From: Sisyra terminalis
Taxonomy: Eukaryota > Arthropoda > Insecta > Neuroptera > Sisyridae
NCBI GenBank assembly: GCA_958496175.1
Contig: OY292280.1
Span: 11,470,001-11,534,000 of the forward strand
Reading direction: 5' to 3'
DNA length: 64,000 nt
In this document: positions 23,266 to 34,788 of the stretch, piece by piece
Layout of the letters: each line of letters begins with the position of its first letter
Position numbering within the stretch: position 1 is the stretch's first letter
Translations under genes and position numbers: made by a program
The notes under the pieces: model-generated
The model's input: the letters and a program-made list of their open reading frames with translations, nothing else
The model's database searches: none
What the model was told of the DNA's origin: nothing

Positions 23266-23467
23266 CATTGTTTCCTAACCTGTGGTCCGCGGACCCCTGG
23301 GGGTCCGCGGTGCCATTTGAAAAAGTTTGTTTTTTGTTTTTTAATTTAATGAAGGAATACTAAAATATAATAATGTCCGAAAATTGCACCATTTTTCACT
23401 TAGGGGTCCTTAGCATTATGCTTGATTTTCTAGGGGGTCCACGGCTGAAAAAGGTTAGGAACCGCTG
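23266..23467. mobile_element. hAT-type MITE with 8-bp target duplication
   Basis: 202 bp. The right terminus is the complement of CAGCGGTTCCTAACCT and the left reads CATTGTTTCCTAACCTGTGG. Subterminal GGTCCGCGGACCCCTGGGGG forms a GC palindrome. Perfect duplication CTCTATAA at 23258-23265 and 23468-23475. The TIR pattern is standard for hAT elements. Confidence 0.92.
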
Positions 23468-23754
23468 CTCTATAAAGTATTTTCAAACTGTAATTTTTGT
23501 TATAATTTGGGGAATCCCAATACTATCGCGTTATACTGAAACAGCGTTAAACGTATTCTTACTGTATATTGATTATATCTACAGTGTACTAATTTAAATT
23601 TAATAAGGGATATATATTTTAGTAGGTGGACTGTAGAGTACGATGGATTAACCAAGTGACCCAAAACATTTGGGTTAGTCACCTCTGATTTATACAATAA
23701 ACAATTTTATAGAATTTATTCGAATTTTTTTTACAAGTTCAACAGAAAATAGTA

Positions 23755-24747
23755 AGGTATAGCACCAAATTTCGTCCCCAAGCTTAATTTCGCCCCCTTG
23801 GGTATCTTTTTTTCTAAATAACGCCACCTAGTTTTTATAATTTGAATTTAAAGTCAGTTAAGTCAGAAAATCATTTCAAATTTTTAGCGGTGAAATGTTG
23901 GGTCTGTGTCAAGATATTTAAAAAAATAGAAAACTTGTCAAGGTAAGTTTTTAATTGAAATACTATCAATAAGGTTTAAATGGTGGTGTTCTTGAATTAT
24001 TTAAACGAAATTTTGCCAAAATTTGATATTATCGCTTAAAATTAAATCGATTATATTTTCATTTAGGTTATGATATGCGTTTTTGGTTGAATACAAATTG
24101 TCAACACAACTGGCAAATTCCTAATATCGTCCCCTTACATAAGCCTAATATCGCCCCCGGAACGATATTGAGATTACTTTGTTATTCGGCAGGTGTATTT
24201 TTTCAACAATCATTTTTTCAATAAAATATTTAGTGTGGACGGAACAGGGATCAGCACCATGATAAAATGGGAGAAAAGTGGATAGGATGCACAAAATGTT
24301 TCCAATGGATGCATGAGGATTGTGTTGAAAATCCAGGGCCTAACTTTATCTGTTCAATTTGCTTAGAGAATTAAAATTACTTAAAGTTTAAACTATAGGT
24401 ACATCAATGATTAATAAGTCTGATTAGATATTGTTATTATTATAGTTATACTAATAATTATATATTGTTAAAAATATAATTTATGTTTATGTAAGTCCTG
24501 ATTGTTGTGATCTCAATATCGTCCCCGGGACGTAATTAGGTGCCCAAAAAATTATTTTCAGAATGTCTACTTTTTTGTTAAGAATATTTTTGTATAAATA
24601 ATAAAGAATTTAGCAGATTTTTTTTTATTTAAAATAATAAAGAAATGGTATAACTAACCTTTGACGTTATATTGATTACTTTAAGCGCAACATTTTTTTC
24701 AAAATTTTTATTTTTCAAAAAGGGGACGTTATTTGGTGACTCTACCT
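23755..24747 (+). mobile_element. Degenerate pogo/Tigger-like element (TA-flanked)
   Basis: The left end AGGTATAGCACCAAATTTCG and right end, read inverted, AGGTAGAGTCACCAAATAAC match well, and both continue into CGTCCCC. TA dinucleotides flank both sides (23753-23754 and 24748-24749). Subterminal GTCCCC-type repeats recur at about 24124, 24156 and 24515. At ~1 kb it is far shorter than an autonomous element. The transposase core is missing and only a C-terminal zinc-finger exon (24234-24374) can be read. The TA duplication and the finger fit the Tc1/mariner-pogo group; piggyBac (TTAA) is less likely. Confidence 0.65.
24234..24374 (+). pseudogene. PHD-like zinc-finger exon of a transposon-derived protein
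   Basis: The open frame of 46 codons to TAA at 24372-24374 includes GEKWIGCTKCFQWMHEDC and then NFICSIC, giving the spacing C-x2-C ... W-x-H-x2-C ... C-x2-C. This matches the C-terminal PHD-like finger seen in insect Tigger/pogo-derived proteins. The frame begins directly after AAAATATTTAG, a plausible splice acceptor, and the codon TGT could be the second cysteine of the first knuckle, whose partner would be in an upstream exon. No start codon or DDE catalytic domain remains nearby, so it is called as a remnant rather than a gene. It lies inside the inverted termini of the element. Confidence 0.6.
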
Positions 24748-24749
24748 TA

Positions 24750-26032
24750 TTTTGTATTATATAATTTTTTTACGTGTAAAATGTATAGAAATTTGGAATT
24801 TTCAAGTTCTTGTGAGCTTTTAACGGGGTTGGGGGGTAAGTTACTGTCCACTTGGAGCAAATAGGGTTTTATAATTAATTACCACCACCAGAACGATGGT
24901 GGTTTTCGTTGGAAAAATGAGAAAATGCGATGCCGATGAGCTAATACTGATTACTTTTTCCCGATGAGATTGATGAGATGTTAGTGAAAATTGGACAGTC
25001 CCACCGGGAATGCTTATTATCGATTAGGGAATTCCTGCTCGGAAATGGGAAAGTGGTGAGATTAACCTGTCTCGAAAATGGCGAAATTGGAATTTGCTAA
25101 GCGATGATAATTAGCATTGATCCGTGTGTTTCGATTCATTTTTAAGCACAATTATTTCGAGTGTTCCCGAATTATCCTGTTACGATAATGAACAATGGGA
25201 CGATACGATCATTTATATGTGTCAGGGAGGGTTTACGCTCGTGTCGTACAGGGCTTAAGTAAACGACACCGTCTGACTACTTTGCTAATGCGTTTTTCGG
25301 GAATACTCGGATATTGCGCTGGTTATTGATCCGGGAATGGCTCGAATTCGAGACGAGGAAAAATTGGACACTTTGTAAGTCGAACAAAAGCAAACACTGA
25401 CAGATCATATTTAAGACAATTTATTTAACAGGCGAATCAATGATTGCAATGAATTGTGCTCGATATATATCCCACAGGAAATCATCCCTCGCAACTCGGA
25501 CTTATCCCGTTTGGCCATTCAAAAATTCCAAAAAAATGCCAAATCGACATCATTTGGACGTCGCTCGTTCCCGGCTAATCGTGTCATATTTGTCACTTTT
25601 TCCTGGCCTCCCCTTCAACGCACCCCCTTAATCCTGCTAGTCCTGCTTATTTGATTTCATTCAACATATTGGATGTTCTGTCGTCGTTTCTTTCAATTTT
25701 CCGTAGTTTCAGATTTGTCATCGTCAATTATATAATTGGAATCAATCACGTAAAAAGCGCTCGATATTAGGGAAAAAACGGGAATGACGGGAATCAAGAT
25801 TCAATTGATTCGCTCCTCGACTTTGCTGGTGACATATTTGCGTGTTATGATCAACATCGTATTTTCATTCATTTAATTTCATCCGATTTTTTTTCACTCC
25901 AACCATTTCTTCAGTGATTCGAATAATGATACCTTTATTAAACGATATTCCCAACAAAATCAGTTTAGTACTTAATGCAATACTCAATTTATAAATATTA
26001 ATCACTTAAGGGTGGATCACCGTCAGAAAAAA
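24750..26032. other. Intergenic DNA, moderately GC-rich patches
   Basis: About 24880-25640 is less AT-rich and reads like unique sequence rather than repeat. Frames at 25440-25654 lack domains, and no splice-linked exon can be proposed. Confidence 0.3.
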
Positions 26033-26496
26033 AAAGTGTTTTTCCCATAAAAAAATAAACTTTATTTAGAAAATTTGGTTCAAGTCAATTTTAGCACACC
26101 CACAATCTGGCAACGTTGCATTTTCGACTTTGTTTTTAATTTAATTCGCGATTAAATCGGCCCATAATAAAAATTTAGCCACAAAAGAGAGAATTATACC
26201 ATATTAGAAATAAATCATCAAAAAAATCGAGAATTAAATTAAAAACAAAGTCGAAAATGCAACGTTGCCAGATTGTGGGTGTGCTAAATTGGACTTAAGC
26301 AGAAAATTTAATTTTACATATTACAATTTAGATACATATTTGAAAATAACCGTCGCTTCTTCATTTCTGACATATGTCAAAATTTACGTACAAATTGTAT
26401 TCGAGTGAACAATACGTACAGGAATAATATCGAAACCACTCGAAATAGTTCTCTTTAGTTCTGAAAATTTCGACGTTCCTGATCCATAGTTATACC
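26033..26496. repeat. GGTATAAG foldback, 5' truncated copy
   Basis: Starts within the interior (GTGTTTTTCCCATAAAAAAA) and keeps the inner palindrome with GCACACCCACAATCTGGCAA and the right end through CGACGTTCCTGATCC to TTATACC. The left arm is missing. Confidence 0.75.
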
Positions 26497-26520
26497 AAAA
26501 AATCGATGTATAGTTTGGAT

Positions 26521-26690
26521 CCCTACTGGTGGCAGAGTGGTCTAAGTGGCAGCTCCAAAGTTGATAGGTGTTGGTTTCGAATCTTATATTCAACAAATTT
26601 TCGATATTTCGCGATTTATGGAAATCTATGAACCCTCGAGTTGCTAAAGACCTTAGAGTAAAGCAAATAAACAACGAAAATATATTGATT
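26521..26690 (+). repeat. tRNA-derived SINE, single copy
   Basis: The head CTACTGGTGGCAGAGTGGTC has an excellent box A (TGGCAGAGTGG), and box B GGTTTCGAATC lies at 26573-26583. The body has TTTCGATATTTCGCGATTTA, GAACCCTCGAGTTGC and GACCTTAGAGTAAAGC, matching the family of the 18.5-20.1 kb array. The 3' end is in AT sequence. It starts just after the GGTATAAG remnant. Confidence 0.75.
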
Positions 26691-28530
26691 ATCGTATTCT
26701 AAACGACAATTTTTTTTATTTGAACCATTTATTCAAATAGCAACAATTGTTAAGCCCAGTTTAATTACATATAGATAAGTCTATATTGTATTATGTATAT
26801 TCCCCTGGCTTGTTTTTGTTACATCTTTCATTAGAGCTTTGAGTATATTTCTTTGAACTTTTCAATGTTAACAATTAGGAGGTGAATTCTCAAAGCAATT
26901 TCATGTAAATCTGTAAGAAACTAAAGCTTGTTTCCTTCCAAAATCACTCGAAGGGTTTTTATATTCTAAAGGGAAAATCTGGACAATTGATCCCTGATGT
27001 GACCTTTAAACCGGGTCATATTGTCAGTCTTCACCAAATCATCATTTGGTTGGTAAAAAAGTGGCTTAAAAAAAAGGTAGTTAAACCGAAATTAGATATA
27101 ATATATGAATGGTTCAAATGTTGGAAAAAAAATAGACAATCGTTATAAAAAAATGAGTGTAACGCGCGTGCAGATGGCGGCAATCATTTGAGTGCACTGC
27201 CAGTGCAAGTGAGTGTACTGTGTCGATTATTTTCAATTGCACATCGTCGTAACTAATGATAATTTAATAAAAAACGGATGTGTCAAATTATTTTTGACTT
27301 TGGTGTGAAAATGATACAGAGGAGTTAATGATTTTAAAATTATACAGTAATTTGTGTTCGAAGCAAACTTCCCGCGTAAATGCACACCGCGTTATACGCA
27401 TTGCCAGATGCGCCTCCCCCCACCACCGTTACGGCGACAGTATAATCTCCCCCACCACTTTCATACCGTCCCGTGCGACCCACAACGCAACGGACAGACC
27501 GGCAAAAACTTTTCGATTACAATTACATTTTACAATTACATTTCACATCACTAATAATATTGCTATGAGTCCCTCATTTTGTAAGGCCTAGCAAAAAATT
27601 TATTCATACGCAATCACTACAAATACAAAATAATTGATTCTGACCAAAGAAATGTCACTTCATTAGAATAAACTGATAAAAACATGGGTCCATAATATCC
27701 AAATAATCCTTAGTAATTTGGTACCCAAACTTTTGTTGGAAATTAAGGGTAGTGCTTTTTAAAATGTTATGGATTTTCCCCCTTTAATTTTTTCTTATTA
27801 CTAGTAGAGGGTGTTGGAATCAATATTTGAAAGTTTTTGATGTTTTTCGGGAAAATTATCCTTTTAGAGCTTTTTTGAGCAATTGTTAAATTAGTGTAAG
27901 AGATAATGAAATATAAAACGTTTGAAATCGGCGAATGTTTGTCTTTTTCTAGTAGTTTATGAGACAAACATCGGGTGTGGTTGAATCTTGATGAAAACAC
28001 CCCAAACAAATTCACCCCCGATTGTTGATCCCCCGACGTTGATGCTCATTCTTAGGCGGCATCCCGTAATTTTCGGGAGTTAGTGCAGTGGTGAATCCGT
28101 TAGATGGGGATGTGTTACGTATATGGAATGAAGTTTTTGCTATCCCGTCGTTTGCATTCCCATCCCTTAAACTACCACTCGAGCTTTTCGCGAGAACGAA
28201 ACAAAACTAGTCATTTAGCTGTAATTATGGAGCATTCGTCTTTGTTCCACATCGGCACATTTCCACTCCGAAACTTGTGCTTGTTGTTTAATTATTTTCG
28301 GGACAATGTGTGGTGTTCGTATCGCTCTATTGTATTCCAGTGGAAACTCGAACCGAGCGCTTTTTTGCCCCGAAAACCCTCTCACCCCCAAACGCGAGAT
28401 GAGAAGAACAATCCAGCGACGAACTCGTGTCGCTAGAATCGCAAAAAACGCTGCCGTAAACCGAATGGAAGACAAACGAAAATGCAAGACGCAAAATAAC
28501 TAACTCAAAAATTTAAAAAAAAAAAAACTA
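26691..28530. other. Intergenic DNA, GC-rich patches, no gene
   Basis: GC-richer patches at about 27170-27230, 27360-27500 and 28120-28480 contain open frames (for example 27328-27591 and 28104-28436) with no domain, no signal peptide and no clear splice sites. They may be parts of untranslated or regulatory DNA. Confidence 0.3.
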
Positions 28531-28899
28531 CCCTTTTAAATTACCCCATTCACAAAAATAATCTTCTCATTGTTGTTTGGAACTTATACCTAGGATCAAT
28601 TTTCTTCAAAACTAATAACTTTTCAATTTCATCCCTTAAAATTTTTGTACTTAACTCCCATTGTTTTCCCACTTTTCATTCCTTAAACATCTTCTCTTAG
28701 GAAATTTAAGAATAAAAACTTCCCTTTTAAATTACCCCATTCACAAAAATGATCTTCTCATTGTTATTTGAAACTTATACCCAGGATCAATTTTCTTCAA
28801 AACTAATCACTTTTCAATATCATCCCTTAAAATTTTTGTACTTAGCTCCCATTGTTTTCCCACTTTTCATTCCTTAAACTTCTTCCCGTAGGAAATTTA
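28531..28899 (+). repeat. 191-bp tandem duplication
   Basis: Unit 1 (28531-28721) and unit 2 (28722-28899) both run CCCTTTTAAATTACCCCATT ... GGATCAATTTTCTTCAAAAC ... TTGTTTTCCCACTTTTCATT ... GGAAATTTAAGA with few differences. Each unit ends with a pyrimidine-rich CTTCT(C/T)...TAG that looks like a splice acceptor. Confidence 0.85.
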
Positions 28900-29174
28900 A
28901 GACTACATCCCAAACCTGAAAGCTGCAAAAATTGGTGGGGGTGAGTTTCTGGTCATTTTGTCTCCTGAAATGAATTTTTGAATTTCAGATGCAAAGTGTC
29001 CAATAACTTATTCTTACTATATTCTACAACTACGATTGATTTTTATTCTAATGAAAATAATTTTATTATTTTTTTTATCAAATCCTAATTTTTGAATTCT
29101 CTTTCCTTACAGATTCCAAAGGATCAAAAAGGGATGCGGGGAACACAGTTAAGATAAGTTTAGTTAATATGTAA
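28892..29174 (+). other. Speculative two-exon coding end
   Basis: A possible exon ends GGTGGGG|GTGAGT (donor at 28941). A short intron ends CTTTCCTTACAG (29112), and the next block stays open to TAA at 29172-29174. Joined, the frame reads from DYIPNLKAAKIGG into DSKGSKRDAGNTVKISLVNM. In this frame a TAA lies immediately before the first D codon (28901), so any upstream coding would need another junction. No family is recognised. The evidence is splice-signal logic only. Confidence 0.2.
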
Positions 29175-29983
29175 AAATAATACAACCCTTAAAACAAAAC
29201 CATCCGTTTAATCCCATACGTAGTTTTTATAAAATATTATACATATAAATTTATAATTAGCATATAACTTTAAGTTATAGTAACAAAATAGTAAATCGCT
29301 AAAAATGAGTTGTTGAAAAAAATCATAGGAATAGCAAAAATTTTTATAAAATTATCAAAATTAGTATTTTTAGCACATAACTAAAGCCTAATTAGTAAAA
29401 TCCGTCCAAAATTAGTTTTTTCGACCGAAACTCGGGACCCAAAACCAACCATTCTTTCCCTATCGAAAATGGTAGTCCTATCGTCCTATCTTCTATTGGT
29501 AGAAGAAACGAACCAACCCGAAATTGAAAAGAGAGAGCGAGAAAACACGAAAATCTCGAAATTGGATCAAAATGGACCAAAATGGAGTAGTAGAAGTGGT
29601 TTTATGTTCCTCCAGGAAAACTTTGGATATCACAAGTTTTTGATGACCTGACAAACAGCAATAATTTTTCCGACCAAAGGACGATAAAGCGACGCCAGCG
29701 CTCGTAGTGAGAAGTCCTGTAAAAAGTGGATTCGGGTCCCCGGTTTTGGTCGGACTCTATGAAACACTTTTATTCTTAATTCGCTAGTTGCTAAATAATT
29801 GGTGCTCATTAAAGACATTGTGATAATAATTTGTTAAACAATCGATCTGTTTAGTAAATTCTAGGATTACTAAATTTAGTATTATTCGTTTTAAATTCAA
29901 AATCACTTAAAATTTAGCTCTTAAATCACACCTAAATAGTAACAAAAACAAAAAATTTTCAACAACTCATTTTTAAGCACACT
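29175..29983. other. Start of the TTAGT-rich domain
   Basis: From here to about 52.3 kb the plus strand is filled with TTAGT/TAGTT/CTAAA words. A GC-richer stretch at 29400-29760 contains CGGGTCCCCGGTTTTGGTCG (about 29733), which recurs at 45376. No gene recognised. Confidence 0.4.
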
Positions 29984-30205
29984 AAGGGCCATCCATATAT
30001 TACGTCACACGTTCGGGGGAGGGGGAAATCAACAAAATGTGACAATATCCAAAGGGAAGAGGGTCAAAAGCTTTGTGACACTAAATACTAAAACTTAAAA
30101 TATTTGCCTGTTTTAATTTAATTATTAATTATTTCAAATGAAAAAATGAATCAAATTTGATTGTCAATGACACAATTATGTGACACAATTTATGGATGGC
30201 CCCTT
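29984..30205. mobile_element. AAGGG(G)CCATCCAT MITE
   Basis: The ends AAGGGCCATCCATATATTAC and TTTATGGATGGCCCCTT are inverted. A GGGGGAGGGGG tract lies near the left end. 222 bp and non-coding. Same family as 8265-8691 and related to 31010-31357. Confidence 0.8.
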
Positions 30206-31009
30206 ACTATTTTAGCAAGCACTTAGCAAATATCCCATCGCTAACTTAGTCCACTAAATTTAGCCCGTGAATTCTGCCTTTAGTCTAGTTGGAGACAAGG
30301 AAAGCCATATATCCAAAAATATATACGTAAACAATTGGTTAAAACTAGTTATAGAATCATGGATTCTGCGACTATAACCAATTTTAGTTATTATATTTTT
30401 TTCATTAATTTAGTAGCAACTATACTAAACCTCTTTCTTCTTTACCAGAGTTCTTTTTGGTGTTTAATCCCAAAAAAAAAAAACTAACCTTGCCAGCTAA
30501 TTTCAACTTAGGCTAATTATTTAGTTCATAAAAAGAATAAGTAATTTTATTAGTCATTAAAAAAAGTGACTAATTACTAAATCAAATATTGCCATAATTC
30601 TTTAATGAAAACTCAGAGAATCGATTAGTATATCATTGACTAAATTTTTAAGTAACTAAGAAACTAAGGAGATTTACTAAATTTTTTAAGCAACTAAAAT
30701 TATTTTATCGAAATCTTTTCTCCAGTAAATTCCCATCAAACCCTTGGAATTCCCTAGAAAAAAATTTTGTTCACCAATTTGCCATTTTTGAGATTTAGTT
30801 AGTCGAAATAGATCCCATACAGTTTCTTAAACTTAGTTTAATTTAAGTATTAATATTAATTAGTTGTAAGTAGTAGTAAAATAAATAAGTTAGTTAAAAA
30901 AATTATTTACTAAATTTGGTTCGTTAGAAAAATTTTCTATCGAAACAATAAATTAGTCGTTATATAGTTATTTGCCTAAGTAATCGGATAATTTTGTAAA
31001 CAGTCAATA

Positions 31010-31357
31010 GGGGGCCGTTCATAAAATATGTTCACATACAGGGGGAGGGGTCTTGCTGAGTGTGACAAGATGTGAGGGGGGGGTGTCTTCGGTAACGTGA
31101 CGTTCGCCGTTCGTCAATTTTTTCATGATTAAAAGTCATTCATTTCGTAATTAGTAAATATTAAATATATAGAGTTTTTAAATATATAGAAATTTGTGCA
31201 GTTTTTATTGAAATTTATCATATTCAAAGGGGGGGGGTCTTATTTTTGTGACGAAATATTTCTAGGGGGGTCACAGAAAGTGTGATACAGCGTGCCAATG
31301 GGGGGAGGGGGTCAGAAAAAGCTTATTTTAGCGTGACGTATTTAATGAACGACCCCT
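31010..31357. mobile_element. AGGGGxCGTTCAT MITE
   Basis: The ends AGGGGGCCGTTCATAAAATA and ACGTATTTAATGAACGACCCCT are inverted. The interior has several G-runs (GGGGGAGGGG, AGGGGGGGGT, GGGGGGG). It is 348 bp and non-coding. The first unit of the hairpin array begins 10 bp after its end. Confidence 0.8.
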
Positions 31358-31946
31358 GGAGGAACATTTTGCGGTTAGTGAGTTTGAATTTGGGCAACTA
31401 AGTTACCCAAATCAAACATCACGGTTATGCAAAATTTTAGCTATAGTTTAGCATAGTTTTTAATCAACAAACATAATTAAAAAACTAAGCACTAAAGCTT
31501 AGCTTTGTTAATTAGGGTTTTATAGTCTCATAATAGTTTAGTTTACCTTATATTAGTAATTAAGTTAATTGGAAGTATAACTCTGATATTAGTATATAGA
31601 GCATGCGCTAACATATGATTTATGAGTCTAATTTTCTATTGAATTGTTGACTAACAATAAAATAGTAGTTGGGCTTATTAATTTAGCGTATAGTTTAGTA
31701 GAAAGAGCCAAAATTTTGCGGTTAATGAGTTTGAATTTGGGTGACTAAATTACCCTTATCAAACATCATGGTTATGCAAAAGTTTTAGTTATAAGATAAG
31801 ATTAAGGTTTAAGGGTTAAGTTTAGTTCATAATTGGCAATAAAAGTGAGCTAATTTAATTAAGTAATAGTTTTCCACCGTTAAATATAAATCAGTTGGTA
31901 TCATTAGTAAAAGAAAATTACTCACTGCTGCTACCATACCATAGGC

Positions 31947-31975
31947 CAGTGGTTCTTAACCTGGATTCGGTGAGT
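31947..31975 (+). repeat. Isolated hAT-type terminus
   Basis: CAGTGGTTCTTAACCTGGAT is a textbook hAT MITE terminus. No matching inverted end is seen downstream, so this is probably a truncated element within the hairpin-array domain. Confidence 0.55.
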
Positions 31976-32498
31976 CAGTCTCGCGGGTTCGGCGGATATC
32001 TTATTTTAATGGTTTTTTTGCATCAATGTATTAATACAAAAACCTATATAACCTCATATAAATCTTTTAAATAAACCTATCTTTTATCTAAATTCTGAAG
32101 ATCGATTTTTTTCTAAATTTTTCAATTTAAATTAGCCATTTTTACTGTTAGATTAGCAAATATAGACCTCAAGTAATAGCTTAGAATTACTATAGTTTAG
32201 CTGATATTATTAACAAGTGAACCAATTAGAAATATAGTTAGAGTATTAGCTTATTTTTAACGCTGAGTTTTAGTTCTAGAGTCAAACTTTCTGTTGAAAC
32301 TGTAAATTTACAGTTGAAAGTTGTTTGACGAATTTACCAATTGATTTTTGGAGTAATTTACTTGCTTTCATTGTTTTGCAGTTAGTGAGTTTGAATTTGG
32401 GAACTATGTTACCCTTTTCAAGCATCACGGTTTTTGCAAAACTTTTAGGTATAGTTTAGTTAATAAGGTTATAATTTAGTCAATAATAGTAACCTTTA

Positions 32499-33326
32499 AG
32501 GTGATTCTAAAAAAATATATTTTTTCTTCCAAACAGGCTGAAAAATATTTTTTTAACGTAAAAATACACCAGTTAAAATTTCAGCTCTTAATATTAATAT
32601 TAAGGTTGTCCTCTTTAAGGTTGTCCTTTTGTTTTCCCATAAGAATAACATGGGAAAAGTTATTTTTACTTCTTCTGATTTTTATACCGTTCAAACGACT
32701 ATTTAAATAATAAATCTCTTCAATGATCTTTATAGAGAAATAAATGCTCTACAAAAAAGGACTCAAAACATTTTTTGATTAGCCCATGTGTTCAAAAGTT
32801 ATTCAAGATCAAAGTTCAATTCTTTAAAAATTTGATCGAATTTTGTATATTATACCACAACTGTTGGTTTCAGTGTTATAATAGGGGTCAAATTTTTTAG
32901 CAAACATGAATTTGATTTGTGAGAGATGTCAACAAATGATTTTTTTTATTAAATTTTTATGATTAATTTTTTTTTGATCAAATTTTTAAAAAATTGAAAT
33001 TTGATCTTGAATAACTTTTGAACACAGGACTAAACAAAAAATGTTATTAGTCCTTTTTTGTAGAGCGTTTAATTCTCTATAAAGATCATAGAAGAGATTT
33101 ATTATTTAAATGGTCGTTTGAACGATATAAAAATCAGAAGAAGTAAAAATAACTTTTCCCATGTTATTCTTATGGGAAATAAAAAGGATAACCTTAAGGA
33201 GGACAACCTTAATATTAATATTAAGAGCTGAAATTTTAACTGGTGTCTTTTTACGTCAAAACAAAACTTTTCAGCCTATTTGCAAGAAAAAATTTAAAAA
33301 AATAAAAAAAATTTTGAATCACCCTA
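32499..33326. repeat. FB3 foldback element
   Basis: Left AGGTGATTCTAAAAAAATA and right TTTTGAATCACCCTAG are inverted. Arms of ~250 bp or more carry CCATAAGAATAACATGGGAA-type sequence, TTAATATTAATATTAAG and GCTCTACAAAAAAGGACTC, with a unique centre near 32830-32990. It interrupts the spacer between hairpin units 3 and 4. Frames inside (32501-32710 and 33161-33400) are mirror shadows. Confidence 0.85.
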
Positions 33327-34788
33327 GTAACCATGTATACATAACTACAAAATCTGTAACTTTAAAGCATTTACAAGCAAAAAAGGATCTCAGATTATAG
33401 TATCAAAATAGTTTAATTTAGTTATTTTTGATAATTAAGTTAGTATAGTTCATAGGTTTAGGTATAAATATAAGTTTAGGTATAATTTGGAGTGAATAAA
33501 GGAAACAATTTTGCAGTTAATGAGTATGATATTGTGACTAAGTATGACTAAGTTACCGTTATCATACATCATGGTTGCGCAAAATTTCTAGTTATAAGTT
33601 AGTTTATAAGGTTTTAGTGTAGTTTTTAGTCAATAAAAGAAAACTCGTTACTTTCTCAATAGTTTTCAATCGATAAAAGTTAGTCAATTAGCTTTGATAA
33701 TGGAAATATTAGTCATATAATTACTATTCTACCAAAGAGTCTTTTTACTAATCACTAAAGTTTTTTTTTAAATCTTTGAATCTCAATTAACCCTCTTTTA
33801 GCTTTACCAACAAAGATCTCTGATACTAAATTTGAATTAGCTAAGTTAGTAAATAGTTAGTTTACAGATAGAATATAGATCGTATGTAATTATTATATAA
33901 TTGGTCCATTGTTATTATAGCTTAGCTAGTTCTAGCTTTTAGCTTTCCCAGTTGATTTAGCTTAGCTTTATAGTCAAATTTTTCGGTTAGTGAGTTTAAG
34001 TTTGGATATAAATTGGTCGCTGTTTAGCTATTCTTTGTTATTTAGTCACTCTTACCAAACATCACGGTTATGTAAAATGATTAGTTTTAATTAAGTTTAT
34101 AAGCTATAAGTTTTGTTTCTAGCCCATAAAAGTGAACTAAATTTCGTAAAATCAATAGTTTTCAATCGCTTAAAATAACTCTCATTTAACACCATTAATA
34201 TTGAATCATAGTTTTACCAAAACCCTTTTTTCATTTTGGATTTAGCATCAAGCACATTTAATTTTAGTAAAATTGGATTTCAGATAGTTTAATTATTAGT
34301 TAAGTATTATTAGTTAATTCAGTTAATAATTAGTAAAGTAATAAGGTTTTGTTTTGAATGATAGTTAAAATATATGCTTATATTTTAACTACTAAAGCTT
34401 TGTTGATTAGTCAAATTTCCTATGAAACTGTACATCCACAGCTAAATAGTCATTTGGCTAATTTTTGAGTGGAATTTAGAAGTGCTTTATGTGGTTTCAT
34501 TTTGCTGTTAGTGAGTTTGTGTTTGGGTGCTAATTGTACAAAGAATAGCTTTTCATAGACCAATTAACTTTGTTAAACATCACGGTTTTGCAAAAAATTA
34601 GTAAGTTTTAATAATTTAGTTTAAAGTAGTGCTAATAGTAGCAAAAAAGTTAGTCTTACTACACAATTTGCTACTTTAAAGCGTTAAAGTAAAAGAAGAT
34701 TTCTGATAATAGTTTGACGAAAAAGTTTAACTATTATTGTTAAGAAGTTAGTTACAATTACTAATTAAAGTAATTAGAAGCATAACTA

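Noticed and set aside
24750..25660. Coding exons in the moderately GC-rich interval
   Set aside because: Several short frames overlap, but no acceptor-frame-donor combination or domain could be found.
32501..33400. Frames of 69 and 79 codons
   Set aside because: They lie in the inverted arms of FB3 and mirror each other.
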